A stretch of DNA of 64,000 bases from Acipenser ruthenus (Eukaryota > Chordata > Actinopteri > Acipenseriformes > Acipenseridae). Under the pieces are notes generated by a model. It saw only the letters and a list, made by a program, of their open reading frames with translations. It was not told the origin of the DNA and ran no database searches. Below are positions 37,577-46,937 of this stretch, piece by piece. The DNA lies in assembly GCF_902713425.1 (NCBI RefSeq), contig NC_081198.1, positions 20,753,188-20,817,187 on the forward strand. Direction: 5' to 3'. Both the position numbers and the translations under genes were made by a program. Within the stretch, counting starts at the first letter, position 1. Every line of letters begins with the position of its first letter.

Positions 37577-37693
37577 AAACAGAAGTAAAACGGCGGGAAA
37601 ACTTGCATCAACACTGGCACTCTCCCTCCAGCAGGGGTAGACAAAATGCTCACAGGAGAGATCCAGATCTGACTTTGACCAACGTTAGAGAAA

Positions 37694-37844
37694 GGTGTGC
37701 ACCGTTCCCGGAGGTACTGCAATACCGGGCCGATGCGTGGAGTGGACGGAGCAAGCCCCTGTTCCATCTCCCGATTCCAAAAATCAATTTAATATATGGT
37801 CCCCTGATAGGGGACGTATCAGATATTAAACTGATAAGAACAGA
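37694..37844 (-). ncRNA. RNU2: U2 snRNA 3' fragment (nt 39-189), left of D1
   Basis: Consensus nt 39 to the 3' end with 3' box. It adjoins the D1 poly(A) tail. Confidence 0.94.
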
Positions 37845-38068
37845 TTTTTTTTTTTTTTTTTTTTATAAATTTTATTAATTAAATATTCACAATACCATAT
37901 CAGTTACAATACCCTCTAGACAAATCAGCACATAACAAATCACCATTCATTTCCATATATCCTTTTACCTTACTGAATACGGACATATTACATAATTATA
38001 CATTCATTCCATCCACATAGTTCCAAAACATTTTGTACAGGCAAGTGTGTGTCCTCAAAGAACATCCT

Positions 38069-41000
38069 TCACCCTGTCCCCGTGAAACCAGACCCAGACC
38101 CATCAACCAGCCCGGTGACCCATTCCATCCCATCTTCCCATTGTTCCAGATGCCATTCCATCTTCACCTTCTCCAGGTCTCCAGCAGCCACATCTCGCAA
38201 CACATAATCTTTCACAATAGACAGCGCAAGTTGTTTTGTTTCAATTACAGTCAAAAGTTTATTTTGCAGCACCAACAAGTTCCTTACTTTCCAGATTGCA
38301 TCCTTTACACAGGTAATCACAACCCATATTTTGAACCAAAGTCCTTTGGGAAAAACTTTTTTACTGATCCCGTAGAGCACCATCATATCATCCAAGATAT
38401 TACTATCCAGAAACAGGTCAGTGAAACCTACTACTTCTCTCCATAGGTTTATTGCAAAATGGCATTCTCGAAACAAATGCAGGCATGTCTCCTCCGCCCC
38501 ACAGCCCTCTCTGGGACATCTAGAGGTTCTCGAGAGATTCCTTGCATTCAACATTGCTCTCACAGGCAAGATGTCATGGGCCACCAGCCAGGACAGGTCA
38601 CGATGCCGATTCACTAGGCCAGGATGGGCCACATTCCTCCACACCCTCTTTGGGTCGGCAAGCATAGCACCCTTGACTGAACACATTTGTTCCCTTTCCT
38701 GTACAAAAACAGATAGTTTTTTTTTATTGAAAAACACATCCTTTCCACACTTCTCCATATCTCGGTCTTTTAAAAACCTTTTAATAATTGCATAGTGATA
38801 CGGTATCTCAAACGCAGTGGGAACAGTCAATGAGATATTCATTATTTTCAGACTCCTGAGATACGATCCCAAAAAAAACCTAACAAAAAACGCCCCTTTA
38901 CAGACTCCATTTACGCACATATCAAAATGAAAACATACATACTTTATCATTAAAAACATGAATATATCTGGCAACCCTTTACCGCCCTTTAGCTTCCCTT
39001 TACCCACAATCTCCCTTCTCAATCTCTCCCATTTTGATCCCCAGAAGAAGTGGAACAGCTCTCTCCTGAGAACACAAACCGTCTGCTTGGCTGGAGGAAA
39101 AATCATAGAGGTATACAACAAAATAGGCAAAATGACAGCTTTAACAATCAGAACCTTCCCTTCCAGTGTGAGGTTCCGCAACTTCCAGTATCCCAACTTC
39201 TTCTTGACTTTTACACCCACCTCCTCCCAATTCTTAGTTCCATCACCTACAGCCCCAAAATTGACCCCCAATATTTTAATACAGTCCCTCTTTACATTTA
39301 AGTCCTTCCCGACCGCCGTATCCCACTTCCCATAAAACATAATTTCACTCTTCTCTTTGTTTAGCTTGGACCCAGATGCCTTACAAAATTGTTCTGTTAT
39401 AGCTAAAACTTTACTCACAGATGGTTCGTCAACACAAACAACATTCACATCGTCCATGTAAAGGGCACACTTGACTTCCATCCCCCCACTCCCAGGGATT
39501 CTAAAACCAGTGATATTTTTCTCCTTTCTCAGAAGCTGCGCTAGAGGTTCCATACAGCATATAAACAGTAAGGGGGATAACGGACACCCTTGCCTAACAC
39601 CACAGTTTATTCCAACTGTTTTAGACAAAACCCCATTTATCAATATCCTGCTCTCAATCCCTTTGTACAGCAGACCCACCCAGGCTAGAAACCTCTCCGG
39701 AAACCCCATCTTTAGCAGAATATGAAACATAAACTGGTGCGAGATCCGATCGTAAGCCTTCTCCAAATCTAAATTTAATAAACAGATCCTCATATTTCTG
39801 TCTCTCGCGTAACAGATGGTGTCACGAATCATTACCAGACTGTCCGTGATCCTCCTTCCAGGCACAGCACAGGTCTGATCCGGGTCTATCACTTCCTCCA
39901 ATACATTTTTCATCCTAAGAGTTAAAATCTTACTAAAAATTTTAAAATCCACATTCAATAGACTAATAGGCCTCCAATTCTTCAAATCTTGTTTATCGTT
40001 TTTTTTAAAAATCAGAGTAATTATCCCTTGAAACTTTCAGGCAAGATCTCTTGTTTCCCAAACTCTTTAAAAACCAAAAGAATATCCCTTGCTATAATAT
40101 CCCAGAATTTCAAATAAAACTCCAAAGGAAGTCCATCACTTCCTGGGACCTTCCCTCTTTTAAAACTTTTCATTGCCTTCCCCACCTCCTCTAGAGTTAA
40201 ATCTTCTTCCAGGTGTTTCCCATTAACCACTTTCCCCTCCAAGGCCCTCTCCAGCTCCTCCATTTTATCTTTCTCCCCCTCCCTCTCTCCATATAGTTCT
40301 TTATAAAACCCCTCAGCCACACCCAACATCTCCTCAGTAGTTGAGACCACAACACCATCCTTCTTCAACCCTCCCATTGTTTTGCTCCCCTCAACAACCT
40401 TTTTGAAAAAGAAACGAGAACATGTTTCATTTTCTTCCAACACCTTAACCCGACTCTGGAAAATGACTTTTTTACATCCTCTCTCAAAAATGTCTTTTAA
40501 TTCTTTTTTTACCTGATTTATTTCTTCATTAAAGTCAAAACCCCTCTCCCTCAATCTATAATATCGGTTTAATCTTTTACTTAACCCTCCAATTTTCCTC
40601 TTTTCTTTTCCAGCCTTCCTCTTGCCCACCATAATAAAGAATTCTTTAATCCTTTTTTTAACTTCTTCCCACCACTGCCCTCCTGTTTCAAAACACCCCT
40701 TCAGAGATCTCCATTCCTCATACCTCACCTGGAATAAGGCTTCTATAGCCTTATCCTCTAACAGTGAAATATTTAGCTTCCACACACCCTTCCCCAAAGT
40801 GACACATGCAACCAAATCAATTTTTACATTTAAAACCAAGTGATCCGAAAAGAAAACTGGGCTCACTGTACAGTCTATACATTTAACCCCCTTGCTCACA
40901 AAAACAAAGTCAATTCTCGAGCTTTGTGTTCCATTATCCCTCACCCATGTGAACCCCTTCTCATCAGGCTTGTGCTTACGAAATAAATCAATCAATTTAA

Positions 41001-41586
41001 AATCTTTAACAATCTCGTTTAGTACCAGCGAGGATTTATCCAATTTGAAGCCATCCTTTATAGGTGCTTTCTCCTCCTTCCTAAGAACACAATTAAAATC
41101 ACCTGCTAATACCACTGTTTTATTCCTCACTAAAACACCTCTTAAATCATTGAATAACTCAGTTCGCTCATGTACATTTGGTGATGCATATACATTAACA
41201 AAAACACAATCTTTCCCCATATAACAAATGTCTACTCTCAAAAGTCTCCCAGACTTCACCACAGTACTCCCTTTCACCACCAAATTCCTATTTTTAATTA
41301 AAATGGCTACCCCATCAGATTTATTTTCATCAGACCCACTCCAAAAGGATGGCCCATATTTCCATTTCTTCCCCATGTCCAAATAATTCTCCTTAAAAGG
41401 AAGACCACACTCCTGTAACATAATCACATCAAAATTCTGACTGCCTAAAAAGGACAAAACAGCCTCACCCCTCAGGCTGCTCTTCATACTCCTTACATTT
41501 ATAGTAGCCACTGAAAGCGCCATAATAATAATAATAATAATAAAAAAAACATCCATTTTAAATCTAACTATAGCCACTACCAACAT
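38069..41586 (-). pseudogene. LINE ORF2: AP endonuclease + reverse transcriptase, one frameshift (D1)
   Basis: Two halves of about 521 and 638 codons meet near 40020-40035, where one base is missing in the sequence coding the conserved SFxxGIITLIF before LKNWRPISLL. The upstream half has TINVRS, LQECG, NVYASPN, AGDFNC, SRIDFVF and FFSDH. The downstream half has LNLDLEKAYDRISH, GVRQGCPLSPLLF, YMDD (near residue 709) and CPREGCGAEETCLHLFREC. The start overlaps ORF1 by 23 nt; a later ATG gives MDVFF plus six Ile encoded by an ATT microsatellite, then MALSVATINVRS. Confidence 0.9.
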
Positions 41587-42946
41587 CTTCCAAGCATGGC
41601 CCTAGAAAAGGTGCCTCGTTCTGTTCTTTCACAGGATAATCTTCTCTTTCTGACCCTGAGGGGGAAGACACACCCTCAACCCCAAACTCACAACACACCA
41701 CCCCATCATCCTGAGTCACAATATTTTTTTCCTGATCAGTTTCCTCAAAATAATCAAATTTCCTTTTTTTTGAATTTTCCAGTTCCTTCATTTCAAAGTC
41801 CTTGCTTTCATCCTCGCTCCCCAATGAGGACTCCAAACATATTAATAAATCACTTGCAGTACTACAAGGACTGCTGGGAATTTTGCACACCTCCTGCTGC
41901 AACTCTCCACCAGCCACCGCCCTACCAGGCCCTGCCTCCGGCTTCTTACTTTCAGCTGCACCTGTTTCACCCTCAATTACCTTCTGCCCCTCAGGACCAA
42001 TCACCTTAGCATTCCCCACATTTGGATCTGACTCCACCCTATCCTCTTCCACCTCCTCACCTGATGAAGACACAACCAAATCCTCAACCAAACACCCTTT
42101 CAAAACGACTTTGTCCTTGTCCTGAACCTCTTTCCCTACATCCTCAGTAGTGCTTTTTTCCCCAACCTCACCATCTTTAACCACCGCCACACCTGCATTG
42201 TTGTAATCCTCTTTCAACATGTTAGCATATGATTTGGGGCAGTTCCTAAACAAATGAGATGTTTCACCGCACAAATTGCACTTCCTTTCATTCGTACATT
42301 CAGCATAGACATGGCCAACACCCCTACACTTTTTGCATATTATCTGTTTACAAGCCTCACGAAGGTGCCCCATTTCTCCACAGTTTCTACACAACTTTGG
42401 CTGACCCTGATAGTATACCAGCCCTCTATTTTCACCAAGCACAATAGTCTGAGGAATATGCTCCAAACCACCATACCCCCCATAGTCTGGTCTCTGTACT
42501 ACTGGAATCTTCCAGGAACAAGTCCAAATCCCCTCTGCATCCATCACTTTCACAGGTGACCCTTTAACTGTACAAAAACGTGCTAACCAAGTAGCCACAT
42601 CCTCTGCTTCCACTAGCTCATTAAACATCTTTACAAACACAGTTTTCACTCCAGTGTAACTTAACCTCTCTACATTAAACTCACTCAACAAACCCTCATA
42701 TCTCTTTTCCTCATACCTTCTCCAAAAATATTCCATGACAGAAGAACTCATCAAGCTCACATCCCACCCCCTCCCTCCTGGAAGATTAATAAGACAAAAG
42801 ATATCACCAGGCTTAAGGCCCAGCTCTTTCTGTAAAACTCGCTTGGAAAAATCAGTTCTAGTGACCAATAAACCCTCACTTTCTTTCAAACAAAACCTAG
42901 CACAATGGTGCCTCCGCACTCCTACCCTAGTAGCGGCCATCACCAC
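41564..42946 (-). CDS. LINE ORF1 gag-like zinc-knuckle protein (D1)
   Basis: 460 aa, open. The first Met residues (MVMAATRVG) allow either ATG. The N-terminal domain is as in the other families, with LEHIPQTIVLGENRGLVYY before the knuckles CRNCGEMGHLREAC, CKKCRGVGHVYAEC and CNLCGETSHLFRNC (about 185-228). The tail is acidic and Ser-rich, less repetitive than in B and C. Role by family: RNA binding in the RNP. It overlaps ORF2 by 23 nt if the first ORF2 ATG is used. Confidence 0.92.
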   Translation of the reverse strand: MVMAATRVGVRRHHCARFCLKESEGLLVTRTDFSKRVLQKELGLKPGDIFCLINLPGGRGWDVSLMSSSVMEYFWRRYEEKRYEGLLSEFNVERLSYTGVKTVFVKMFNELVEAEDVATWLARFCTVKGSPVKVMDAEGIWTCSWKIPVVQRPDYGGYGGLEHIPQTIVLGENRGLVYYQGQPKLCRNCGEMGHLREACKQIICKKCRGVGHVYAECTNERKCNLCGETSHLFRNCPKSYANMLKEDYNNAGVAVVKDGEVGEKSTTEDVGKEVQDKDKVVLKGCLVEDLVVSSSGEEVEEDRVESDPNVGNAKVIGPEGQKVIEGETGAAESKKPEAGPGRAVAGGELQQEVCKIPSSPCSTASDLLICLESSLGSEDESKDFEMKELENSKKRKFDYFEETDQEKNIVTQDDGVVCCEFGVEGVSSPSGSEREDYPVKEQNEAPFLGPCLEDVGSGYS

Positions 42947-42984
42947 AAAATTAGAAAAGAGAAAAAAACGCCACCAAAAAAAAA

Positions 42985-43008
42985 GATAAGCCCCCGAAGG
43001 GACTTACC
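42985..43008 (-). other. 5'UTR hairpin with UUCG loop and 5' splice-site motif (D1)
   Basis: On the element strand GGTAAG pairs with CTTATC, and CCC-TTCG-GGG forms an inner stem with a stable UUCG loop. GGTAAGT is a 5' splice-site consensus. It has the position and outer stem of the B/C hairpin but a changed inner stem, which supports a conserved RNA structure. Confidence 0.65.
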
Positions 43009-43187
43009 CCCCAGCTTCCTTCCTCTGTCCTGTCCTACTCTCTCCTCACAGCAACCGCAAAGAACCAAACCAGAACCTGGGGGAACAAAACAAAAACAAA
43101 TTATATAACACAAAAATATACAATTCTCAAATAAGTTTCCGCAACCAAATGCTATCGCTTCCAACCAAGAGATTCCCCGCACGCAGG

Positions 43188-43225
43188 TACTACACTTGAT
43201 CTGAGCCAAGAGGCCGAGAAGCGAT
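43188..43225 (-). ncRNA. RNU2: U2 snRNA 5' fragment (nt 1-38), right of D1
   Basis: U2 nt 1-38 with GGCCTCTTGG and GGCTCAGATC (consensus GGCTAAGATC). The TCA change is shared with the flank of E1. Confidence 0.92.
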
Positions 43226-43485
43226 GGCGACTTGGCCCTTGCCCGGGGCCCCCCAGCCCGGACGGCACAGGGGGATTCAAAGGTGGGTGCAAAATTCCAA
43301 GCACAAGCAGACCCCCAAAAAACGGGCTGCTGCTTCCAGAGGGGAAATGTGCAATTTAAGCAGGAGAAAACAAAACAAAGCAAAAACACACACATAACAC
43401 CAAAAACAAAACATAAACTGGCGGAGTGCGTCTTACAAATAGTCATGCCAAGCTGCTATGCTGTGCAAGGTGCCTTGGGTAACTA
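43226..43485 (-). promoter_or_regulatory. U2 snRNA promoter facing D1
   Basis: Candidate PSE at 43270-43289, consensus. Confidence 0.6.
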
Positions 43486-43617
43486 CAACTGTGCCTCGCT
43501 GGCTGGCTGGCTTGCTAAGAAGGTCCTGGCATAGGGACATGTTCCACCACACTTGTCTGGTTAGCTGCATGCTCCCAGGAAACAAACTGCTGCTGTCTAC
43601 ATCATCACCACATGTGA

Positions 43618-43702
43618 ATAAAAGAAAGAAAGACAGCAAGAAAGAAAGAAAGAGAGAGAGAAAGAAAGAGAGAAAGAAAGAAAGAGAGAAAGAAAAAAAA
43701 AG
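43618..43702. repeat. GAAA/GA microsatellite in U2 spacer
   Basis: Same type of run, about 85 bp. Confidence 0.9.
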
Positions 43703-43813
43703 AAGTAAAACGGCGGGAAAACTTGCATCAACACTGGCACTCTCCCTCCAGCAGGGGTAGACAAAATGCTCACAGGAGAGATCCAGATCTGACTTTGACC
43801 AACGTTAGAGAAA

Positions 43814-44002
43814 GGTGTGCACCGTTCCCGGAGGTACTGCAATACCGGGCCGATGCGTGGAGTGGACGGAGCAAGCCCCTGTTCCATCTCCCGATTCCAA
43901 AAATCAATTTAATATATGGTCCCCTGAAAGGGGACGTATCAGATATTAAACTGATAAGAACAGATACTACACTTGATCTTAGCCAAAAGGCCGAGAAGCG
44001 AT
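43814..44002 (-). ncRNA. RNU2: U2 snRNA gene, full length (copy 6)
   Basis: 189 nt with A75 changed to T in the stem IIb loop (CCCCTTTCAGGGG). 3' box intact. Likely still able to fold. Confidence 0.95.
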
Positions 44003-44262
44003 GGCGACTTGGCCCTTGCCCGGGGCCCCCCAGCCCGGACGGCACAGGGGGATTCAAAGGTGGGTGCAAAATTCCAAGCACAAGCAGACCCCCAAAAAAC
44101 GGGCTGCTGCTTCCAGAGGGGAAATGTGCAATTTAAGCAGGAGAAAACAAAACAAAGCAAAAACACACACATAACACCAAAAACAAAACATAAACTGGCG
44201 GAATGCATCTTACAAATAGTCATGCCAAGCTGCTATGCTGTGCAAGGTGCCTTGGGTAACTA
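44003..44262 (-). promoter_or_regulatory. U2 snRNA promoter (copy 6)
   Basis: Candidate PSE at 44047-44066. Two substitutions near -205 (GGAATGCATC on plus) touch the octamer-like neighbourhood. Confidence 0.6.
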
Positions 44263-44395
44263 CAACTGTGCCTCGCTGGCTGGCTGGCTTGCTAAGAAGG
44301 TCCTGGCATAGGGACATGTTCCACCACACTTGTCTGGTTAGCTGCATGCTCCCAGGAAACAAACTGCTGCTGTCTACATCATCACCACATTTGAA

Positions 44396-44482
44396 TAAAA
44401 GAAAGAAAGAAAGCAAGAAAGAAAGAGAAAGAAAGAGAGAAAGAAAGAAAGAGAGAAAGAAAGAGAGAAAGAAAAAAAAAAG
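44396..44482. repeat. GAAA/GA microsatellite in U2 spacer
   Basis: Same type of run, about 87 bp. Confidence 0.9.
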
Positions 44483-44593
44483 AAGTAAAACGGCGGGAAA
44501 ACTTGCATCAACACTGGCACTCTCCCTCCAGCAGGGGTAGACAAAATGCTCACAGGAGAGATCCAGATCTGACTTTGACCAACGTTAGAGAAA

Positions 44594-44782
44594 GGTGTGC
44601 ACCGTTCCCGGAGGTACTGCAATACCGGGCCGATGCGTGGAGTGGACGGAGCAAGCCCCTGTTCCATCTCCCGATTCCAAAAATCAATTTAATATATGGT
44701 CCCCTGATAGGGGAAGTATCAGATATTAAACTGATAAGAACAGATACTACACTTGATCTTAGCCAAAAGGCCGAGAAGCGAT
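44594..44782 (-). ncRNA. RNU2: U2 snRNA gene, full length (copy 7)
   Basis: 189 nt with G68 changed to T (GATACTTCCCC), the same position as in copy 5 but another base. Confidence 0.94.
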
Positions 44783-45042
44783 GGCGACTTGGCCCTTGCC
44801 CGGGGCCCCCCAGCCCGGACGGCACAGGGGGATTCAAAGGTGGGTGCAAAATTCCAAGCACAAGCAGACCCCCAAAAAACGGGCTGCTGCTTCCAGAGGG
44901 GAAATGTGCAATTTAAGCAGGAGAATACAAAACAAAGCAAAAACACACACATAACACCAAAAACAAAACATAAACTGGCGGAGTGCGTCTTACAAATAGT
45001 CATGCCAAGCTGCTATGCTGTGCAAGGTGCCTTGGGTAACTA
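44783..45042 (-). promoter_or_regulatory. U2 snRNA promoter (copy 7)
   Basis: Candidate PSE at 44827-44846, consensus. Confidence 0.62.
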
Positions 45043-45175
45043 CAACTGTGCCTCGCTGGCTGGCTGGCTTGCTAAGAAGGTCCTGGCATAGGGACATGTT
45101 CCACCACACTTGTCTGGTTAGCTGCATGCTCCCAGGAAACAAACTGCTGCTGTCTACATCATCACCACATGTGAA

Positions 45176-45275
45176 TAAAAGAAAGAAAGACAGCAAGAAA
45201 GAAAGAGAGAAAGAAAGAGAGAAAGAGAGAAAGAAAGAAAGAGAGAAAGAAAGAAAGAGAGAAAGAAAAAAAAGA
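45176..45275. repeat. GAAA/GA microsatellite in U2 spacer
   Basis: Same type of run, about 100 bp. Confidence 0.9.
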
Positions 45276-45385
45276 AGTAAAACGGCGGGAAAACTTGCAT
45301 CAACACTGGCACTCTCCCTCCAGCAGGGGTAGACAAAATGCTCACAGGAGAGATCCAGATCTGACTTTGACCAACGTTAGAGAAA

Positions 45386-45574
45386 GGTGTGCACCGTTCC
45401 CGGAGGTACTGCAATACCGGGCCGATGCGTGGAGTGGACGGAGCAAGCCCCTGTTCCATCTCCCGATTCCAAAAATCAATTTAATATATGATCCCCTGAT
45501 AGTGGACGTATCAGATATTAAACTGATAAGAACAGATACTACACTTGATCTTAGCCAAAAGGCCGAGAAGCGAT
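45386..45574 (-). ncRNA. RNU2: U2 snRNA gene, full length (copy 8), stem IIb altered
   Basis: 189 nt with two substitutions in stem IIb (C72 to A and C84 or its neighbour to T). Both weaken pairing and neither compensates the other. The copy most likely to be a pseudogene among the full-length ones. Confidence 0.9.
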
Positions 45575-45834
45575 GGCGACTTGGCCCTTGCCCGGGGCCC
45601 CCCAGCCCGGACGGCACAGGGGGATTCAAAGGTGGGTGCAAAATTCCAAGCACAAGCAGACCCCCAAAAAACGGGCTGCTGCTTCCAGAGGGGAAATGTG
45701 CAATTTAAGCAGGAGAAAACAAAACAAAGCAAAAACACACACATAACACCAAAAACAAAACATAAACTGGCGGAGTGCGTCTTACAAATAGTCATGCCAA
45801 GCTGCTATGCTGTGCAAGGTGCCTTGGGTAACTA
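45575..45834 (-). promoter_or_regulatory. U2 snRNA promoter (copy 8)
   Basis: Candidate PSE at 45619-45638, consensus. Confidence 0.62.
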
Positions 45835-45967
45835 CAACTGTGCCTCGCTGGCTGGCTGGCTTGCTAAGAAGGTCCTGGCATAGGGACATGTTCCACCACA
45901 CTTGTCTGGTTAGCTGCATGCTCCCAGGAAACAAACTGCTGCTGTCTACATCATCACCACATGTGAA

Positions 45968-46040
45968 TAAAAGAAAGAAAGACAGCAAGAAAGAAAGAGA
46001 GAAAGAGAGAAAGAGAGAAAGAGAGAAAGAAAAAAAAAAG
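45968..46040. repeat. GAAA/GA microsatellite in U2 spacer
   Basis: Same type of run, about 73 bp. Confidence 0.9.
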
Positions 46041-46150
46041 AAGTAAAACGGCGGGAAAACTTGCATCAACACTGGCACTCTCCCTCCAGCAGGGGTAGAC
46101 AAAATGCTCACAGGAGAGATCCAGATCTGACTTTGACTAACGTAGAGAAA

Positions 46151-46285
46151 GGTGTGCACCGTTCCCGGAGGTACTGCAATACCGGGCCGATGCGTGGAGT
46201 GGACGGAGAAAGCCCCTGTTCCATCTCCCGATTCCAAAAATCAATTTAATATATGGTCCCCTGATAGGGGACGTATCAGATATTA
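46151..46285 (-). ncRNA. RNU2: U2 snRNA 3' fragment (nt 55-189), left of A3
   Basis: It reaches further into U2 than the fragment beside A1: it stops near nt 55-56 (AATATCTGATACG), about 20 nt away. One substitution, and a one-base loss just outside the 3' end. Confidence 0.92.
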
Positions 46286-46937
46286 ATACTCTTTTATTGA
46301 GATTTTACATTTTTTACATTTACACCCATTCGTTTTTTCATTCATTTTACATTTCTTTTAAAGATGACATTCATGCATACAGACATACATTTTGTTTTAA
46401 AAGCATTTAAAATACATTTAAAAACACCAAGACAATTGTGCTTTGTACATGGTTAAAACAGACACAGATTAAAATCAACATGAAAAAAACCTGTGCTGTT
46501 TTAAAAGTGACTGGAAAAAAAGAACCATCTATAAAAAAACAGTGCTTGTGAGGGCCGGGGAGTGCTCTCTAAAAAGGTTCAAAAGTGAACATAAAACTAT
46601 ATTACTAAAACAGGGACAGGGGAAAAGGGACAGTGTGTAAAACAGTGGGTTAAAATTCTAAAACTTTAAAACACTTAAAATGTAACTTTTAATAGTTGAC
46701 GTTAAAAATCTTTTAGACACATTAAACAAAACAAAACAAAATCAAATAAAACATTCAAAATAAATCAAATAAAAATCCATAAAACTGAAACAAAAAGACT
46801 ACATAAAACCAGGGCACCGTTCAAAAAACGGTCATGCCAGCTAAAAAGGGCGGAATGCTGGCATGACAAAATAAATAAATGGCTTAACGGTGCCCCGTAG
46901 TCCCGCTCCTAGGAGCTAGCGGTTCCAGTTTTTTCCT

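Larger units (their letters stand above)
37845..43187 (-). mobile_element. Keno-like LINE family D, copy D1
   Basis: Full length at the same U2 site, between nt 38 and nt 39 with no U2 base lost, so the cleanest junction in the window. Poly(A) tail about 20 nt, 3'UTR to 38068, 5'UTR 42947-43187. ORF1 is open; ORF2 has a single frameshift. The leader keeps a hairpin and a U2-complementary GAAGCGAT (plus 43154-43161) but no GGTAA repeat block. Confidence 0.92.
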
